Shown here: one piece after another, positions 1 to 11,900 of the stretch
Position numbering within the stretch: the stretch's first letter is position 1
Layout: the number at the start of each line of letters is the position of its first letter
NCBI RefSeq assembly: GCF_032883915.1
Contig: NZ_CP120717.1
Coordinates: forward strand, 2,301,697-2,365,696
Reading direction: 5' to 3'
DNA from: Endozoicomonas sp. 8E
GTDB lineage: Bacteria > Pseudomonadota > Gammaproteobacteria > Pseudomonadales > Endozoicomonadaceae
Length of the DNA: 64,000 nt
Notes under the pieces: model-generated
Seen by the model: only the letters and a program-made list of their open reading frames with translations
Told to the model about the DNA's origin: nothing
Database searches by the model: none
Program-made: the position numbers and the translations under genes

Positions 1-42
1 GTGGCCATCAGAGGGCCATGGTTGCAGGTAGAAATATTTCTC

Positions 43-3000
43 TTAATGATCATGAACTTTCTGAACATCGCCCTTTTGCCACCCATAGAAGGCACCCAGA
101 GTGTAGGAGTAAGTGACGCTTTCTGCATGGGAGAACGACCATTTAGGTACATTTTCCCTGAAGTATTTCTCCCAGCCATTGTCAAACAGTTTCATGGTGC
201 GATCACGGCGTTCACGGAACTGCAGGTAACTTTCGTGCTGTGTCCAGCCAGGGATTGTGTTGCTGATTTCAACACGGCTGGCATAGGCTTCATCGGTTTC
301 ACTGAAGCGTTGAGGCATGGCAACAGCCGTACGTTTCACATAGTCATAGTTCGTTTCACCGACGCCCCGCCAGCGATTAATTTTGTCAAGACTACGTCCA
401 AGAGGTCCACCCAGCCATTGAGTGAGCATCCTGTTGTCGTTCATAAAAAAGTCGAAAGTGAGACTCGACGCCAGTGCGAATCCGAAGGTTTGAGCGTAGG
501 TGAATCCGGATATAAGACCGTGAGCGTATGCTCCAACAGTAGCTACCGGACCCAGCACGAGTCCGGCGGTGGCAGAAGCCAGTGTTTTCACTTTTTGTGG
601 TGTCGCCCTGTGCAGCAGCGGTACCTGAATCCCTTGTCCGGAACCCATGGACTTCACTGTTTCGGGCACCAGCCGGAAAATGCTGCGATATCTCTGTGGG
701 TTGGTGTTGTGCTGTCTGGCAAACAGCATAGAGCCGGTTTTCAGCAGAATGACTGAGGACGCGGCTTTACCCAATGGCATGGCCAGTCCGCCCACTTCCG
801 AGATTTGTTCAATGCCACTGTGGTAGTCATATTGCCCGGTTCGGTCAAGATCAACACGGTAGCGTTCGAGCCAGTGCTGGAAAGGTGTGAGCATTCTGTG
901 CAGATAATCCCCCCTGTTGGTCAGGTCCAGCAGATAGAGGTACGACATGTTCGAGAGGGACAGGGCGTTAGCCTGTGAGAGGGTGTGAGTCGCCAATAGC
1001 GGTTTGTAGCTCGCGAAGTACCAGGTGACAGCCTGTACCAGGAAGGCTGAAGGTTTGACCCAGTATTCCTTTAGCTGCCACTCAACCGCTGCGGCATGAG
1101 CCTGCATCAAGGTGTTATGGATAGCCTTGATCAGTTCTGTTTCAGATATTCCGGCAGCATTAGCATAAAGTGTCAGGGTATCCTGAACATTAATCAGGAA
1201 GGCTGCCGTCCTGCGACCGTTTTCAAAGGCAATATCGTCAAGAACATAGTTGGCGATGACTGCGGCTGCGTACTCCTTCATGCCGACAACCGACTCTTTC
1301 ATACCCGCCGGACACGCTGCAGTCCCGATCACTGGAGCAAAGACAGTCTGCATGAATGCCTCGGCACTCTCATCGGACAGCATCTGGACAACCTTCCTGA
1401 ACTCAGGCAACTTGACGCCATGTTTATAACCAAGAAAGTGCTCAAATTCAGCCACTGTCTGATAACCGTCGACACCTCTGACAGCCTTCATATAGTTTTC
1501 AAGTTCAGCCTTGCTGATCAGTCCTTCACGAAGCAAAGCCATGATCTTGTTAGCACTGGCAGAACGGGCAGCGAAGTATTCCGAGAAGCCTTTCAGGTCC
1601 TCCGGTTCATGCTCGACAAAGTGAATGGCTCTTTTTCCCATACCACGAATTTCGTCGTCGTATTGTTGAGCTCCTTTGCCGATCTCACTTCTGGCTCTGT
1701 ACACCAGCTTCTGGATTTCTGTCAGGGCACTCTGAGGCCAATCTACTTTCGTCCTCAGGCTCTTGAAGACTGCCACAATCCGATTGGCCTGATTAAACGT
1801 CAGACTGTCTCCGGCCAGTGCCTGCAATCGAATCGGCGCAAATTCATCGGCAAAATCGAAAGTTTTAATGGAGCGTATAACCTTACCGCTTTTTGCTGCT
1901 GATTCTGCCAGAGCTATTGCGGCTTCCAGAGCTTGTTGCATGAAAGGGTGCTGCTGTATTAAGGCTTCCATAGCGGCCCGAACTTCTGCCTGTTCCGGCG
2001 TGTACTGGAAGGGACCGCCGTCATTTTCGACGGCTTTCTCTGCAGCCCTGAGGACTTCCTTCATTCTCTCAATGTCTGCTTTTCTGGTTTCAATCTCACC
2101 TTTCAGACGGGTCGATTCCTGAATCAGTTGCCGGATCCTGCCGCCAGTACCATCATTCCCGCCCAGTTCTACCTGTTTGTTTCTCAGGGCATTAACTCGT
2201 CGTTCATAGGTGTCAGAAGAGTCTGGTTTAAGATCCAGGGCTTCTTCAGTGGCCTCAAGGAGCGCCTTGTAATGCGTCAGGTCATCGATGTTTTCATAGT
2301 CGATAATCTCCCGTTCTTTATGATCCTGATTCGCTCGTGCAGCAGCCCCTTCAGGCATTGCATCGATTTCATCCATACCTTGCCTGTCGTGCTCACACAG
2401 GAATTCTGAGATCTGGATGTATTTTTTTCTGGCTAACGGCAGTTCACCCAATGCGTCATCGACTTCATTCCGACCATGGGTAGCCAGCTTGCGATAAACA
2501 GTCTCCAGCTCAGCCATAGCGTCTTCTATCTTACGTTTGGCAGTGGCTACCTCACGATCAAGAACGTATCGGGGTTTGGGACCCATTTGAGCCATTTGCC
2601 AGTCAAGCTCAATCTCAATGGCTGCAATGCGCTCATTAACGTCAGACAGACCTGCATTCATAACTGCTTCATCCAGCTGTCGGAGTTTTTTTTCAATCAG
2701 ACTGTTTTGGTCGTCGATAATGGCATCTTCTTCATAATCCTCAATGTTGAGTTGATAAGCCATGTCATTGTTTCTGGCTCTTCTGATACCTTCGTCGTCG
2801 CAGGTCTGATATAGCTCTTCTATTAATGCCTCAATTTTTTCTCTTAGTGCATCACTCTGATCAGAAAGGTTGTCATCCTCTGCAAATGCTACATTCAGAT
2901 CTCGGGCCAGTTTAGCAGTGAAACTCTTGCCTCTCTCTCTGGCAGCAAGGTTTCCACGAGGATGGATGCGCAGCTCTTTCTCTACAGCTTGAAGCAGACT

Positions 3001-5868
3001 TGTCTGTTGTTCTTTGACTTGTTTATCCAGGTACGAATCTTCGACTTTATAGTTAAGAATCGCACGAAGCTTCCTGATGTTGAGATCCCTCTTGTTCAGA
3101 GCTGTGCTTTCTTCATGCCACAGGGCCTGATCTATCTGATCCAGCAAGTGTTCAGGAGAATCTTCGCTGTCAAGTATTGCATGAACCCGTGCAAATCTTG
3201 CTATTTGGCCGTCCTCTTCATGGCTTTCGAGGTTGAGTGTTTTTTCTACGGCTTCCAGCAGGTCGGCCCGTTGTTTTTTGGCTGACTTATTCGGGTCAGG
3301 GTTTTCGGCTTTATAGTGAAGGTTCGCATGAAGCCTGATGAGTTTGAGGTCCTTCATGTGCATAGTTCTGCTCTCACGGGACAAGAGGATGGTATCTATC
3401 TCATACATTATCCTGTCCAGCATCCTGTTTGAGAGGTCACCGTTGTTAAGTACTTCAAAAACCCGGGTGAGTCTTGTTTTACTGTAGCCCTCTTCATTGG
3501 CTTTGATGTTGAGTTCTTTTTCAACCACTTCCAGCATGTCCCGGGCCTCTTTTTCTGCCCGCTGTCTGGCGTCTTTGATATATTTCTGGATGTCTTCAGA
3601 AATATACTGACGATGAAGATACACATCGTCGTTTTGATCAAAATCAGGCCTTTTCAGAGCTTTGTTTACGGCACTCAGTGTCTCAATTACTTCAGACCTG
3701 ATCTTGGGATAGTCTGGTGTTCTGATGTCATCCAGTTCTTTTTCCAGAGCAACTTTTCTGGCCCTGATTCGAGAATCTACTAAATCGATTTGAGCATACG
3801 CTGCCTGAAGGCTGTGAATCCATTGTTCTTTTTGATCATTCAATGCCTTAAATTTCTGAAGCAGATACTTTTGCGGAGCATCAATATCATCATTGCTATC
3901 AAAATTCTCAATGTTTAAACATGAGGCAATGTTTGCAAATCGGGCTTTGCTTGCAACTTCTTTTTCAGTCACTTCGTCAAGCTGTCCTGTTACGGCCTTC
4001 GCCTGATTGGTGTCATGAATTTTTATATTGATGAGTCTGGCTTGTGCTGGTGGCTGGCTAGCATCCCGTTCATCAATACCAGACTGTTCTGCCAGTTTAG
4101 TGTTGCGAATGTCTGTTGCTTTTGGCCTGGCATCAGGGACTTGTCGTTCCAGCGATGGAATTCTGTCGACTTCCTGCTGAAGCATCAGATTCTGATTTTT
4201 CAGATCTTCCAGCTCGATAAGAGCCTGTGTCAGCTCATCTTCAACATGCTGTCTGATTTGCTTTGTTATCGGCCCTTCCTCATGACTATCAACGGCTTTT
4301 GCCATCACGCGAAGTAATTTTTCGTTTAGCTCGGCGAGTTGTGCCTCTTTTGCCTGTTGCTCTGCCTGTAAGTAGTAAATTTCAAGCCGCTGTCTGACCA
4401 ACATGTCGTTGGTAACTTTCGAGGTAAACTGTTCGTCTTCACCGGGAATAGCGATCCGCGCCAGGTTTATTTTGCTGATAGTGGGGATCACTTTCTGAAT
4501 ATTCTGAACAAAGTGCGGATTACTCAGAAGATTTCTGAGTATGGGGTTGAAGCCGAAGTTTTTTACGAGTTGATCATACACCCAGAATGGCGTGATGACC
4601 GACGAAACGACTCTGACGTGTCCTAACGTTAATTCAAATTCATCGGCTTTATCCGGACTGACACTGATCAATGCCTGATGGAGAGATTCATAGTATGCAA
4701 GCGTCTCCAGTTGAATCTGCATCTGTGCTTCGTTAAATTCAGCGTCGGAATGTGCAGCCAAGGCCTCAAGCAGTTCCATCTGCCTGTTTCGAATGACATA
4801 CTGGTAGCTTTTGACCTTGTCTTTTTTTACCTGTGTTAATACATCAGTGGCGGCATTACAATCAACTTTATACCATTGCTTGTAGAGTCCTTTCACAACT
4901 GCGATCTCGGTCGGATTCTCCTTCTGACCACGGAAAACAATCCTCTCCCCCGAAGCTTCAGTCACTTCCAGTTTTGGATAACCGGCAGGCACGGGGTAAA
5001 CCTGCCTGTCATCCTCAACGTGTACGATATAGCCGACGGGTTTATGGTACGATAACAGTTTGTTGAGAGCTTTATGTTGTAAATTTTCCCCCAGAATATG
5101 AACCTGAGCATAAGCAGAAGTGGCTGCTGCCAAAAGCGCCTCATCATTGACAAAGAGCGATTGCCCCAGACGCTGGAGTTCAGGGGGCTGATCGCCCGAA
5201 ACAATAAGACGCATGAAGGTGCGCCCGTTCACTGCAATTTTTTTTACTTCAATGGTGGCAAGGGAAACATAGTTATCGCTTGCGCCAAGGTTACCAGCTC
5301 TACCATGTGCAGCTCTCAGCACTTCGACCAATTGTTCGGGACTGGCGACTTTCATTAAGGGTTCTAGTGGTTGGATGGTGCCTGATTGAGAACGAACTGC
5401 CGCAATTGAATCCTGGTCGGTCATTCCGCCTCTGACTTCAATGACCAGTTCCTTTTCTTTAAGGTTATGGGTGAACCTGAAGATCCCTTCATCACCCACC
5501 TTCAGGATTTTGGTGTATTTCTGAGCAACGTCATTTTCGTCGGTTTCAAACAGATCAACACTGGAAACACCACCCTCAATGCCGGAAAGAACGTCCGTGA
5601 AGCCTTCAGAAGGAACTTCATAGCCCGCTCTGGCTTGAGTCTGATCGGGGTAAGTGGTTGTAAAGGATTTAGGTATTAGTTGCTGGTCTTGACCTAAAGT
5701 TGGCCGAACCATAACCTCACTCTGAGTAAACTCCTCATGACCGATGCTTGAAACATCGACAGATTTTGTCTGCAGCCTGCGATCGGCCAGCGCCTGTGTA
5801 GCAATGATGGAAGAGCTGATTGCAACGGCCACTGCCAGGCTAAATGCATTTAGGGGAGCAGTTGTCAT
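43..5868 (-). CDS. Copy 1: giant secreted repeat protein, unknown function (1941 aa)
   Basis: Complete paralogue; I do not recognise the family. The ATG at 5866-5868 has GAGG at 5876-5879, 7 nt upstream. Residues 1-29 are a Sec-like signal peptide ending TQALA/DRR. The conserved N-terminal domain runs to about residue 460 (FGFNPILRNLL near 437). The middle, about 480-1250, is helical and holds about nine degenerate LNI/LGI units. These include two full-length copies of a roughly 90-residue unit with LLEAVEKTLNL-like and LLQAVEKELRI-like starts. The PKPRYVLDRE motif is near 1097 and the LDLKPDSSDT/LGGNDGTGG hinge near 1210-1245. The conserved C-terminal half follows: FDFADEFAPIRL near 1337, LLREGLISKAELENYM near 1440-1455, AAAVIANYVLDDIAF near 1530, and the hydrophobic pair at about 1762-1810. 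The tail ends KVHDH, shorter than in sister copies. It lies 121 bp downstream of copy 2. Export is inferred from the signal peptide; a membrane or cell-envelope role is only a possibility. Confidence 0.88.
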   Translation of the reverse strand: MTTAPLNAFSLAVAVAISSSIIATQALADRRLQTKSVDVSSIGHEEFTQSEVMVRPTLGQDQQLIPKSFTTTYPDQTQARAGYEVPSEGFTDVLSGIEGGVSSVDLFETDENDVAQKYTKILKVGDEGIFRFTHNLKEKELVIEVRGGMTDQDSIAAVRSQSGTIQPLEPLMKVASPEQLVEVLRAAHGRAGNLGASDNYVSLATIEVKKIAVNGRTFMRLIVSGDQPPELQRLGQSLFVNDEALLAAATSAYAQVHILGENLQHKALNKLLSYHKPVGYIVHVEDDRQVYPVPAGYPKLEVTEASGERIVFRGQKENPTEIAVVKGLYKQWYKVDCNAATDVLTQVKKDKVKSYQYVIRNRQMELLEALAAHSDAEFNEAQMQIQLETLAYYESLHQALISVSPDKADEFELTLGHVRVVSSVITPFWVYDQLVKNFGFNPILRNLLSNPHFVQNIQKVIPTISKINLARIAIPGEDEQFTSKVTNDMLVRQRLEIYYLQAEQQAKEAQLAELNEKLLRVMAKAVDSHEEGPITKQIRQHVEDELTQALIELEDLKNQNLMLQQEVDRIPSLERQVPDARPKATDIRNTKLAEQSGIDERDASQPPAQARLINIKIHDTNQAKAVTGQLDEVTEKEVASKARFANIASCLNIENFDSNDDIDAPQKYLLQKFKALNDQKEQWIHSLQAAYAQIDLVDSRIRARKVALEKELDDIRTPDYPKIRSEVIETLSAVNKALKRPDFDQNDDVYLHRQYISEDIQKYIKDARQRAEKEARDMLEVVEKELNIKANEEGYSKTRLTRVFEVLNNGDLSNRMLDRIMYEIDTILLSRESRTMHMKDLKLIRLHANLHYKAENPDPNKSAKKQRADLLEAVEKTLNLESHEEDGQIARFARVHAILDSEDSPEHLLDQIDQALWHEESTALNKRDLNIRKLRAILNYKVEDSYLDKQVKEQQTSLLQAVEKELRIHPRGNLAARERGKSFTAKLARDLNVAFAEDDNLSDQSDALREKIEALIEELYQTCDDEGIRRARNNDMAYQLNIEDYEEDAIIDDQNSLIEKKLRQLDEAVMNAGLSDVNERIAAIEIELDWQMAQMGPKPRYVLDREVATAKRKIEDAMAELETVYRKLATHGRNEVDDALGELPLARKKYIQISEFLCEHDRQGMDEIDAMPEGAAARANQDHKEREIIDYENIDDLTHYKALLEATEEALDLKPDSSDTYERRVNALRNKQVELGGNDGTGGRIRQLIQESTRLKGEIETRKADIERMKEVLRAAEKAVENDGGPFQYTPEQAEVRAAMEALIQQHPFMQQALEAAIALAESAAKSGKVIRSIKTFDFADEFAPIRLQALAGDSLTFNQANRIVAVFKSLRTKVDWPQSALTEIQKLVYRARSEIGKGAQQYDDEIRGMGKRAIHFVEHEPEDLKGFSEYFAARSASANKIMALLREGLISKAELENYMKAVRGVDGYQTVAEFEHFLGYKHGVKLPEFRKVVQMLSDESAEAFMQTVFAPVIGTAACPAGMKESVVGMKEYAAAVIANYVLDDIAFENGRRTAAFLINVQDTLTLYANAAGISETELIKAIHNTLMQAHAAAVEWQLKEYWVKPSAFLVQAVTWYFASYKPLLATHTLSQANALSLSNMSYLYLLDLTNRGDYLHRMLTPFQHWLERYRVDLDRTGQYDYHSGIEQISEVGGLAMPLGKAASSVILLKTGSMLFARQHNTNPQRYRSIFRLVPETVKSMGSGQGIQVPLLHRATPQKVKTLASATAGLVLGPVATVGAYAHGLISGFTYAQTFGFALASSLTFDFFMNDNRMLTQWLGGPLGRSLDKINRWRGVGETNYDYVKRTAVAMPQRFSETDEAYASRVEISNTIPGWTQHESYLQFRERRDRTMKLFDNGWEKYFRENVPKWSFSHAESVTYSYTLGAFYGWQKGDVQKVHDH

Positions 5869-5908
5869 GCCACTACCTCAGAGCTGAGTGTTTTTATTGC
5901 CGTGAAAA

Positions 5909-5940
5909 GAAGTTGCTTCACCAGGCGGGAAAGCAACTTT
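5909..5940 (-). terminator. Possible weak terminator hairpin after copy 2
   Basis: A 9-bp perfect inverted repeat (5910-5918 and 5931-5939) has a 12-nt loop. On the minus strand it is followed by CTTTT. It lies about 50 bp past the stop of copy 2 and within the leader of copy 1. The stem is AT-rich and other leaders do not keep it, so it may be fortuitous. Confidence 0.25.
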
Positions 5941-5942
5941 TA

Positions 5943-5993
5943 AAATCGCCCATGGCTGTTAATCACTCATGGCTGTTAATCGCTCATGGCTAT
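5943..5993. repeat. 17-bp tandem repeat, three imperfect copies
   Basis: Three adjacent 17-bp units of the form taatcgctcatggctgt lie between copies 1 and 2. The last overlaps the TAG stop of copy 2 (5990-5992). Two perfect units of the same sequence lie upstream of copy 6 (33967-34000), and single degenerate units occur upstream of copies 2, 7, 8 and 9. It is therefore an intergenic relic of the array that has expanded locally. Confidence 0.7.
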
Positions 5994-8900
5994 TCCGGCA
6001 AGCTGAAATGTTCACCAGTATCATGGTGGTCTGCTGAGGTTGCAGGTGGAAAGCTTGATTGAGAGGCGTTTCTCTTATCATGACCGTGAACTTTTTGATC
6101 ACCGCCCTTTTGCCATTCGTAAAGGGCTCCAAGAGTGTAGAAGTGAGGAATACTTTCTGCGTGGGAGAATGACCATTTAGGCACATTTTCCCTGAAGTAT
6201 TTCTCCCAGCCATTCTCAAACAGCTTCATGGTGCGCTCACGGCGTTCACGGAACTGCAGATAATTTTCGTGTCGAGTCCAGCCATACATCGTGTTGTTTG
6301 CTTTAACACGACTAGCGTATTCTGCATCGGTTTCACTGAAGCCCTGGGGCGAAGCAATAGCAGTACGTTGCAAATACTCATCGTCCGTTTCACCCAGGCC
6401 GCGCCAGCGATTAATTTTGTCAAGACTACGTCCAAGAGGTCCACCCAGCCATTGAGTGAGCATCTTGTTGTCGTTCATAAAGAAGTCGAAAGTGAGACTC
6501 GACGCCAGAGCCAAGCCGAAGGTTTGAGCATAGGTAAACTCGGATATAAGACCGTGAGCGTACGTTCCAACAGTAGCTACCGGACCCAACACCAGGCCGG
6601 CGGTGGCAGAAGCCAGAGTTTTCACTTTTTGTGGCGTCGCCCTGTGCAGCAGCGGTACCTGAATCCCTTGCCCGGACCCCATGGACTTCACTATTTCGGG
6701 CACCACGCGGGAAATGCTGCGATACCTGTGTGGGTTGGCGTTGTGCTGTCTGGCAAACAGCGCAGAGCCGGTTTTCAACAGAATGACTGAGGACGCGGCT
6801 TTACCCAATGGCATCGCCAGTCCGCCCACTTCCGAGATTTGTTCAATGCCACTGTGGTAGGCATATTGCCCGGTTCGGTCAAGATCAACACGGAAGCGTT
6901 CCAGCCAGTGACGGAAAGGTGTGAGCATTCTGTGCAGATAATCCCCTCTGTTGGTCAGGTCCAGCAGATAGAGGTACGACATGTTCGAGAGGGACTGAGC
7001 GGTGGCCTGCGAGACGGTGTGAGTCGCCAGCAGCGGTTTGTAGCTGGAGAAGTACCAGGTGGCAGCCTGTACCAGAAAGGCTGAAGGTTTGACCCAGTAT
7101 TCCTTTAGCTGCCACTCAACCGCTGCGGCATGAGCCTGCATCAGGGTGTCATGGATAGCCTTGATCAGGTCTGATTCAGACAGGCCGACAGCACTGGCAT
7201 AAGGTGTCAGGGTGTCCTGAATATTAGTCAGGAAGGCTGCCGTCCTGCGGCCGTTTTCAAAGGCAATATCGTCAAGCACATAGTTGGCGATGACTGCGGC
7301 TGCATACTCCTTCATGCCGGCGACCGACTCTTTCATACCCGCCGGGCCTGATGCCGTTACGGTCACAGGAGCAAAGACACTGTGCATGAATGCCTCAGCA
7401 CTCTCATCGGACAGCATCTGGACAGCCTTCCTGAACTCAGGCACCCTGACGCCGTGTTTGTAACCAAGGAAGTGCTCAAATTCAGCCACTGTCTGATAAC
7501 CGTCGACACCTCTGACGGCTTTCATGTAGTTTTCAAGTTCAACCTTGCTGATCAGGCCATCACGGAGCAAAGCCATGATTTTGTTAGCACTGGCAGAATG
7601 GCTGGCGAAGTATTCCGGTAAGCTTTTCAGGTGCCATGGCTGATGCTCGGAAATGCCTGCCGTCCCGGTCACTGAAGCAAAGATATTCTTGATGAACGCC
7701 TCAGCCTCCTCATTGCTCAGCATCCGGACAACACGCCTGAATTCAAACACCCCTACGCCCAGTTTATAACCAAGGAAGTACTCAAATTTATCCGATATCT
7801 GATAACCTTTGACACCTCTGAGGGCCTTTATGTAGTTTTCAAGTTCAACATTTTTGATCAGGCCTTCACGCAGCATAGCTCTGATCTTTTCAGCACCGGC
7901 AAAACCGGTAGCGCAGAATTTCGAGAAGCTTTTCTGGTTCTCGGATACATGCTCGACAAAGAGAACGCCCGCTGAGCTTATGCCATGAATTTCGTCGTCG
8001 TATTGCTGAGATGCGGTTTTTATCTCATTCCTGGCCCTTTGCACCAGAATCTGAACTTTTTCAATGGCTTTCCGAAATTGATACTCCGCAGGCTTGAAGG
8101 GACGTTTCCGGAAGATCGTCTCCAGGCTCTTGAAAACTTCCACAATATGACTGGCCTGTTTAAACGTCAGTTGGTCTCCGGCCAATGCCTGCAAGCGAAT
8201 CGGTGCAAATTCATCGTTAAAATCAAAAGTCTTGAGGCAGGGTATTGTGTTACCGCTTTCTACTGCTGATTCTGCCAGACCCATCGCTGCTTCCAGGGCT
8301 TGTTTTTTGAGGAGGTGCCGATCAGTGAATGTGTGTATAGCTTTCAGAACTTTTGCCTGTTTCGGTGTGTACTGGAAGGGTTCGCCAGAATTTTTGACGG
8401 CTTCTTCGGCAGCCTTCAGGACTTTTTCCGTTCTCTCAACCTCTGCTCTGGAGGCTGCAAGTTTTGCTATCCAGTCTGCATTTTCAGCTGCTTTTCGGGC
8501 TTCTTCCTGAATCAGTTGCCCGATTTTTCCGCCAGTGCCATCATTACCGCCCAGTTGTAACTGTTTGTCTCTCAGGGCATTAAGCCGTTGCCGTCGGGTG
8601 TCAGAAGTGCCTGGTTTAAGACCCAGGGATTTTTCAGTGGTTTCAAGAAGCGCGTCATGATCCTCCAGATCTTGTTTTGCATTTGATAGCGTTTCACTTT
8701 TATCATTCAGGTCTGAATTCAGCGGATCCATGTCGATCTTGTTTGAGGTTGCAGACTTCTCATTGATATCTCCTGATTCGAACAGCTCCTGTTCTTTACG
8801 AGCCAGATTCTCTCGTGCAATAACCTCTGCAGTCATCGCATTGGCTAAATCCGTAGCTTTCTTGTCGTGCTCACGCAGGAATTCCGTGACCTGACTGTAC

Positions 8901-11900
8901 TTTTTACGGGTAAAAGGCAGTTGACCCCATGCTTTATCGTCTTCACCCGTTGCGTCCCGACCAAGCAATGGATAGGTTTGAATAGAATAAGTTGCTTCCC
9001 CCGAATCGGGGTAGCTTGATATCCAGACGTTCAGATTTGTTTTGGCTTTCAGTTCATTAATGATTTCAGCTCGTGCTTCTACACTGTATTTCAGCAGATT
9101 ACGTGTGATGTCCGTCATTCGCTCTTGATCGGTTTGCTTGTCACCTGCAGACAGACCCAGGCAAATCTGAGATTGTTTCAATGCCAGATTGAGGGTCGTT
9201 CCTTCATCTGGATACCGCTGGTGAGAAAGGCTACGCACTTGTTTTTGAAAAATAGCTTCGTGCTCACTATTAGCTTCTTTTAGTGCTCGCCTGGCTGTGG
9301 CTACCTCACGATCAAGAACGTATCGGGGTTTGGGTCCCAGGCGAGCCATTTGCCTGTCAAGCTCATTCTCAATGGCTGAGACATGCTCATCAACGTCGGC
9401 CTCACCTGCTTTGAAAACTTCTTCATCCAGCTGTTGGAGTTTTTCCTGAATTAGAATGTTCTGGTCTTCTATACTGGCGTCATCTTTATAGTCCTCAATG
9501 TTGAGTTGATGAGCAATTTCATTGTTTCTGCCTCTTCTGACATCTTCGTTGCCATAGGCTTCCTCTAGTTCTTCCATTAATGCCAAAATTTTGTTGCCAA
9601 TATCATACTTGTTGTCAGACAGGTGGGCGCCGTTTTTAAATTGCAACCCCAGATCATTGGCCAGTTTGGCAAGAAAAGCTTTGCCTCTCTCTTTAGCTGC
9701 ATCGTTTACAATGGAGTAGATCTGCAGTTTATCCTCTATAGCTTTAAGCAGCTTTGCATGTTGTCTTATGGCTCGCCCAGCCGAATCTTCAACATAAACG
9801 GTAAGACGCCCCTCAAGCCTCCAGCGTTTTATGGCCCTGTCGCTTTCCGGTGTTATGTCTTCTTTCCAGAGGGTTTCTTCTATCGTATCGAATTTGGCTT
9901 CTGAGACGTCATTGCTGTCAAGTTTTGTGCGAACCCTTTCGAGTCTGGTTGCTTTATCATCACCTTCATTGAAATTGATATTGAGTATTTCTTCTATGGT
10001 TTTCAGAATAACCAGCGCTTCTTGCTCTGCCTGAAGTCTGGTGATGTATGTCTGCATTGCCACAGAAATGGCGTCACGACGGTAATACAGATCGTCCTCG
10101 CTATCGAGGTCATCCATGTTCAGGGCTTTTTCCACAGCAGTCAGTTTCTCGAGTACTTCAGGCAAGACTTTGGGGTGGCCTGGTGTTCTGATGTCTTTCA
10201 GTTCATTTTCCAGCTTTGAAAGATCGAAGAGTTTGTTATGTAGCATTGATTCCAGGTTGGTTGGGTCTTCCTGCATAGTCTCTTCCAGATCTATACCAAG
10301 AGTCTCAGCCAGAACGGCTTTTGTTGCCTTGATGAAAGCCTGCTGTATATCGAGCTGATCACCCATTGTCTTAATTTGTTGACGTTGAAGTGCTTGTTGA
10401 GCATGCATTGCCGAAAGTTTTTCAAGCAGGCATTTTTCTTGATCGTGAACATCTGCATTGATATCAAAATCCAGAATGTTCAAATGTAAGGCAATGTTTG
10501 CATAGCGGGCTTTCATGTATGCTGTTTTTTTGGCCTCTGAGCTGGTGCTTTGTGGCGATTCCTCCAGAGCTTGTTTTTGAAACTCTGCTGTTGCGGCGAC
10601 CAGTCCGTAAATTTCATTAATTCTTTTGGTGATGAGTCTGGCTTGCTCTTCCAGAGGCTGGGCCTCATCCCAGTTATCAATACCAAGCTCTGCTGCTGTT
10701 TGAGTGTTGCGAGCTTTTGTGGCATCTGTTCTGGCATCATGAACTTGTTTTTTTAGCAATGGAATTTGATCAACTTCCCGTTGCAGCGTCTCTATCTGGT
10801 TTATCAGAGCATCTATCTTGCCATGAACCTCCGCAAGCTGATCCTCAACATACTGATTTAGTTCCTCCATTCTCAATTCACTTTGTTTTATCAGCACGGC
10901 CTCTATTGTCCTGAGCTTCTCCAGCTCGCTTTCCATCTCCAGCAGCTGCCCGATAAAGTCGCCAATGACTTTGGGTTCAAAGCCTTCGTCATGGCCAGAA
11001 GAGTCACTAAAAGGTTCAAAATAAGGAGCCTTATACCAACTTTTGGGAAAGAGTGAAGTTTCATGAATATCCTGAACAAAGTGCTGGTTAGTCAGAAGAT
11101 TTCTAAGTACAGGTCTGAAGCCGAAGTGTCTTAACAGTTGAATATGCACCCAGGTTGGCGAGATGTACGTCGAAGTGAATTCAACGTGTTTTAATGCGAA
11201 TTCAACTTCCTCTGCTCCATCTGAAGTAGCACTGGTCAATGCATGCAGAAGATTTTCTGAGTATGCAAGCTCGAACACCATATCATCGTACTCTTCACCG
11301 AAGTTGAGTCCGGCATCGTGCCTTGCAGCTAAATCCTCCAGCATTATCATCTGAACGTTTCGAATGGTGTGCTGGTAGCTTTTGACCTTGTCTTTTTTAA
11401 CAGTTGTCTTGTCATCTTCACCGGCTCTCCTCCACCAGTCCATATAGAGGCCTCCCACAAGAGCCATATCGCTGGGGTTCTGTTTCTGACCATGGAAAAC
11501 AACAACATCCCCCGGAGTCTCAGTCACTTCCAGTCTTGGATAACCAGCAGGTACAGGATAAACTTGTGTCTCATCCTCGACGTGTACAACATAGCCGATA
11601 GGTTTATGGTGTGACAGCAGATCTTCCAGGGCATCCTGTTGTATCTCTTTCCTGAGAACATGCACCTGGGTATAGGCAGAGGTGGCCGCTGCCAAAAGCA
11701 CCTCATCATCGACAAAAAGCGATTGACCCAGACGCTGCAGCTCAGGAGGTCGGTCGCCTGCGGCGATAAGGCGCATGAAGGTGCGCCCGTCCACCTCCAT
11801 CTTGTCTACTTCAAGGGTGGCAAGGACAACATAGTTATCGGCTTCGCCAGGGTTTCCTGCTCTTTCATTCGCACCCTTCAGTATCCCCACCAGATGATCG

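Noticed and set aside
1-756. Plus-strand open frame at the left edge, and many similar plus-strand frames of 60-390 codons throughout
   Set aside because: They lie antisense to the conserved coding regions, recur at equivalent positions in each paralogue because the DNA is repeated, and lack Shine-Dalgarno sites or recognisable domains.
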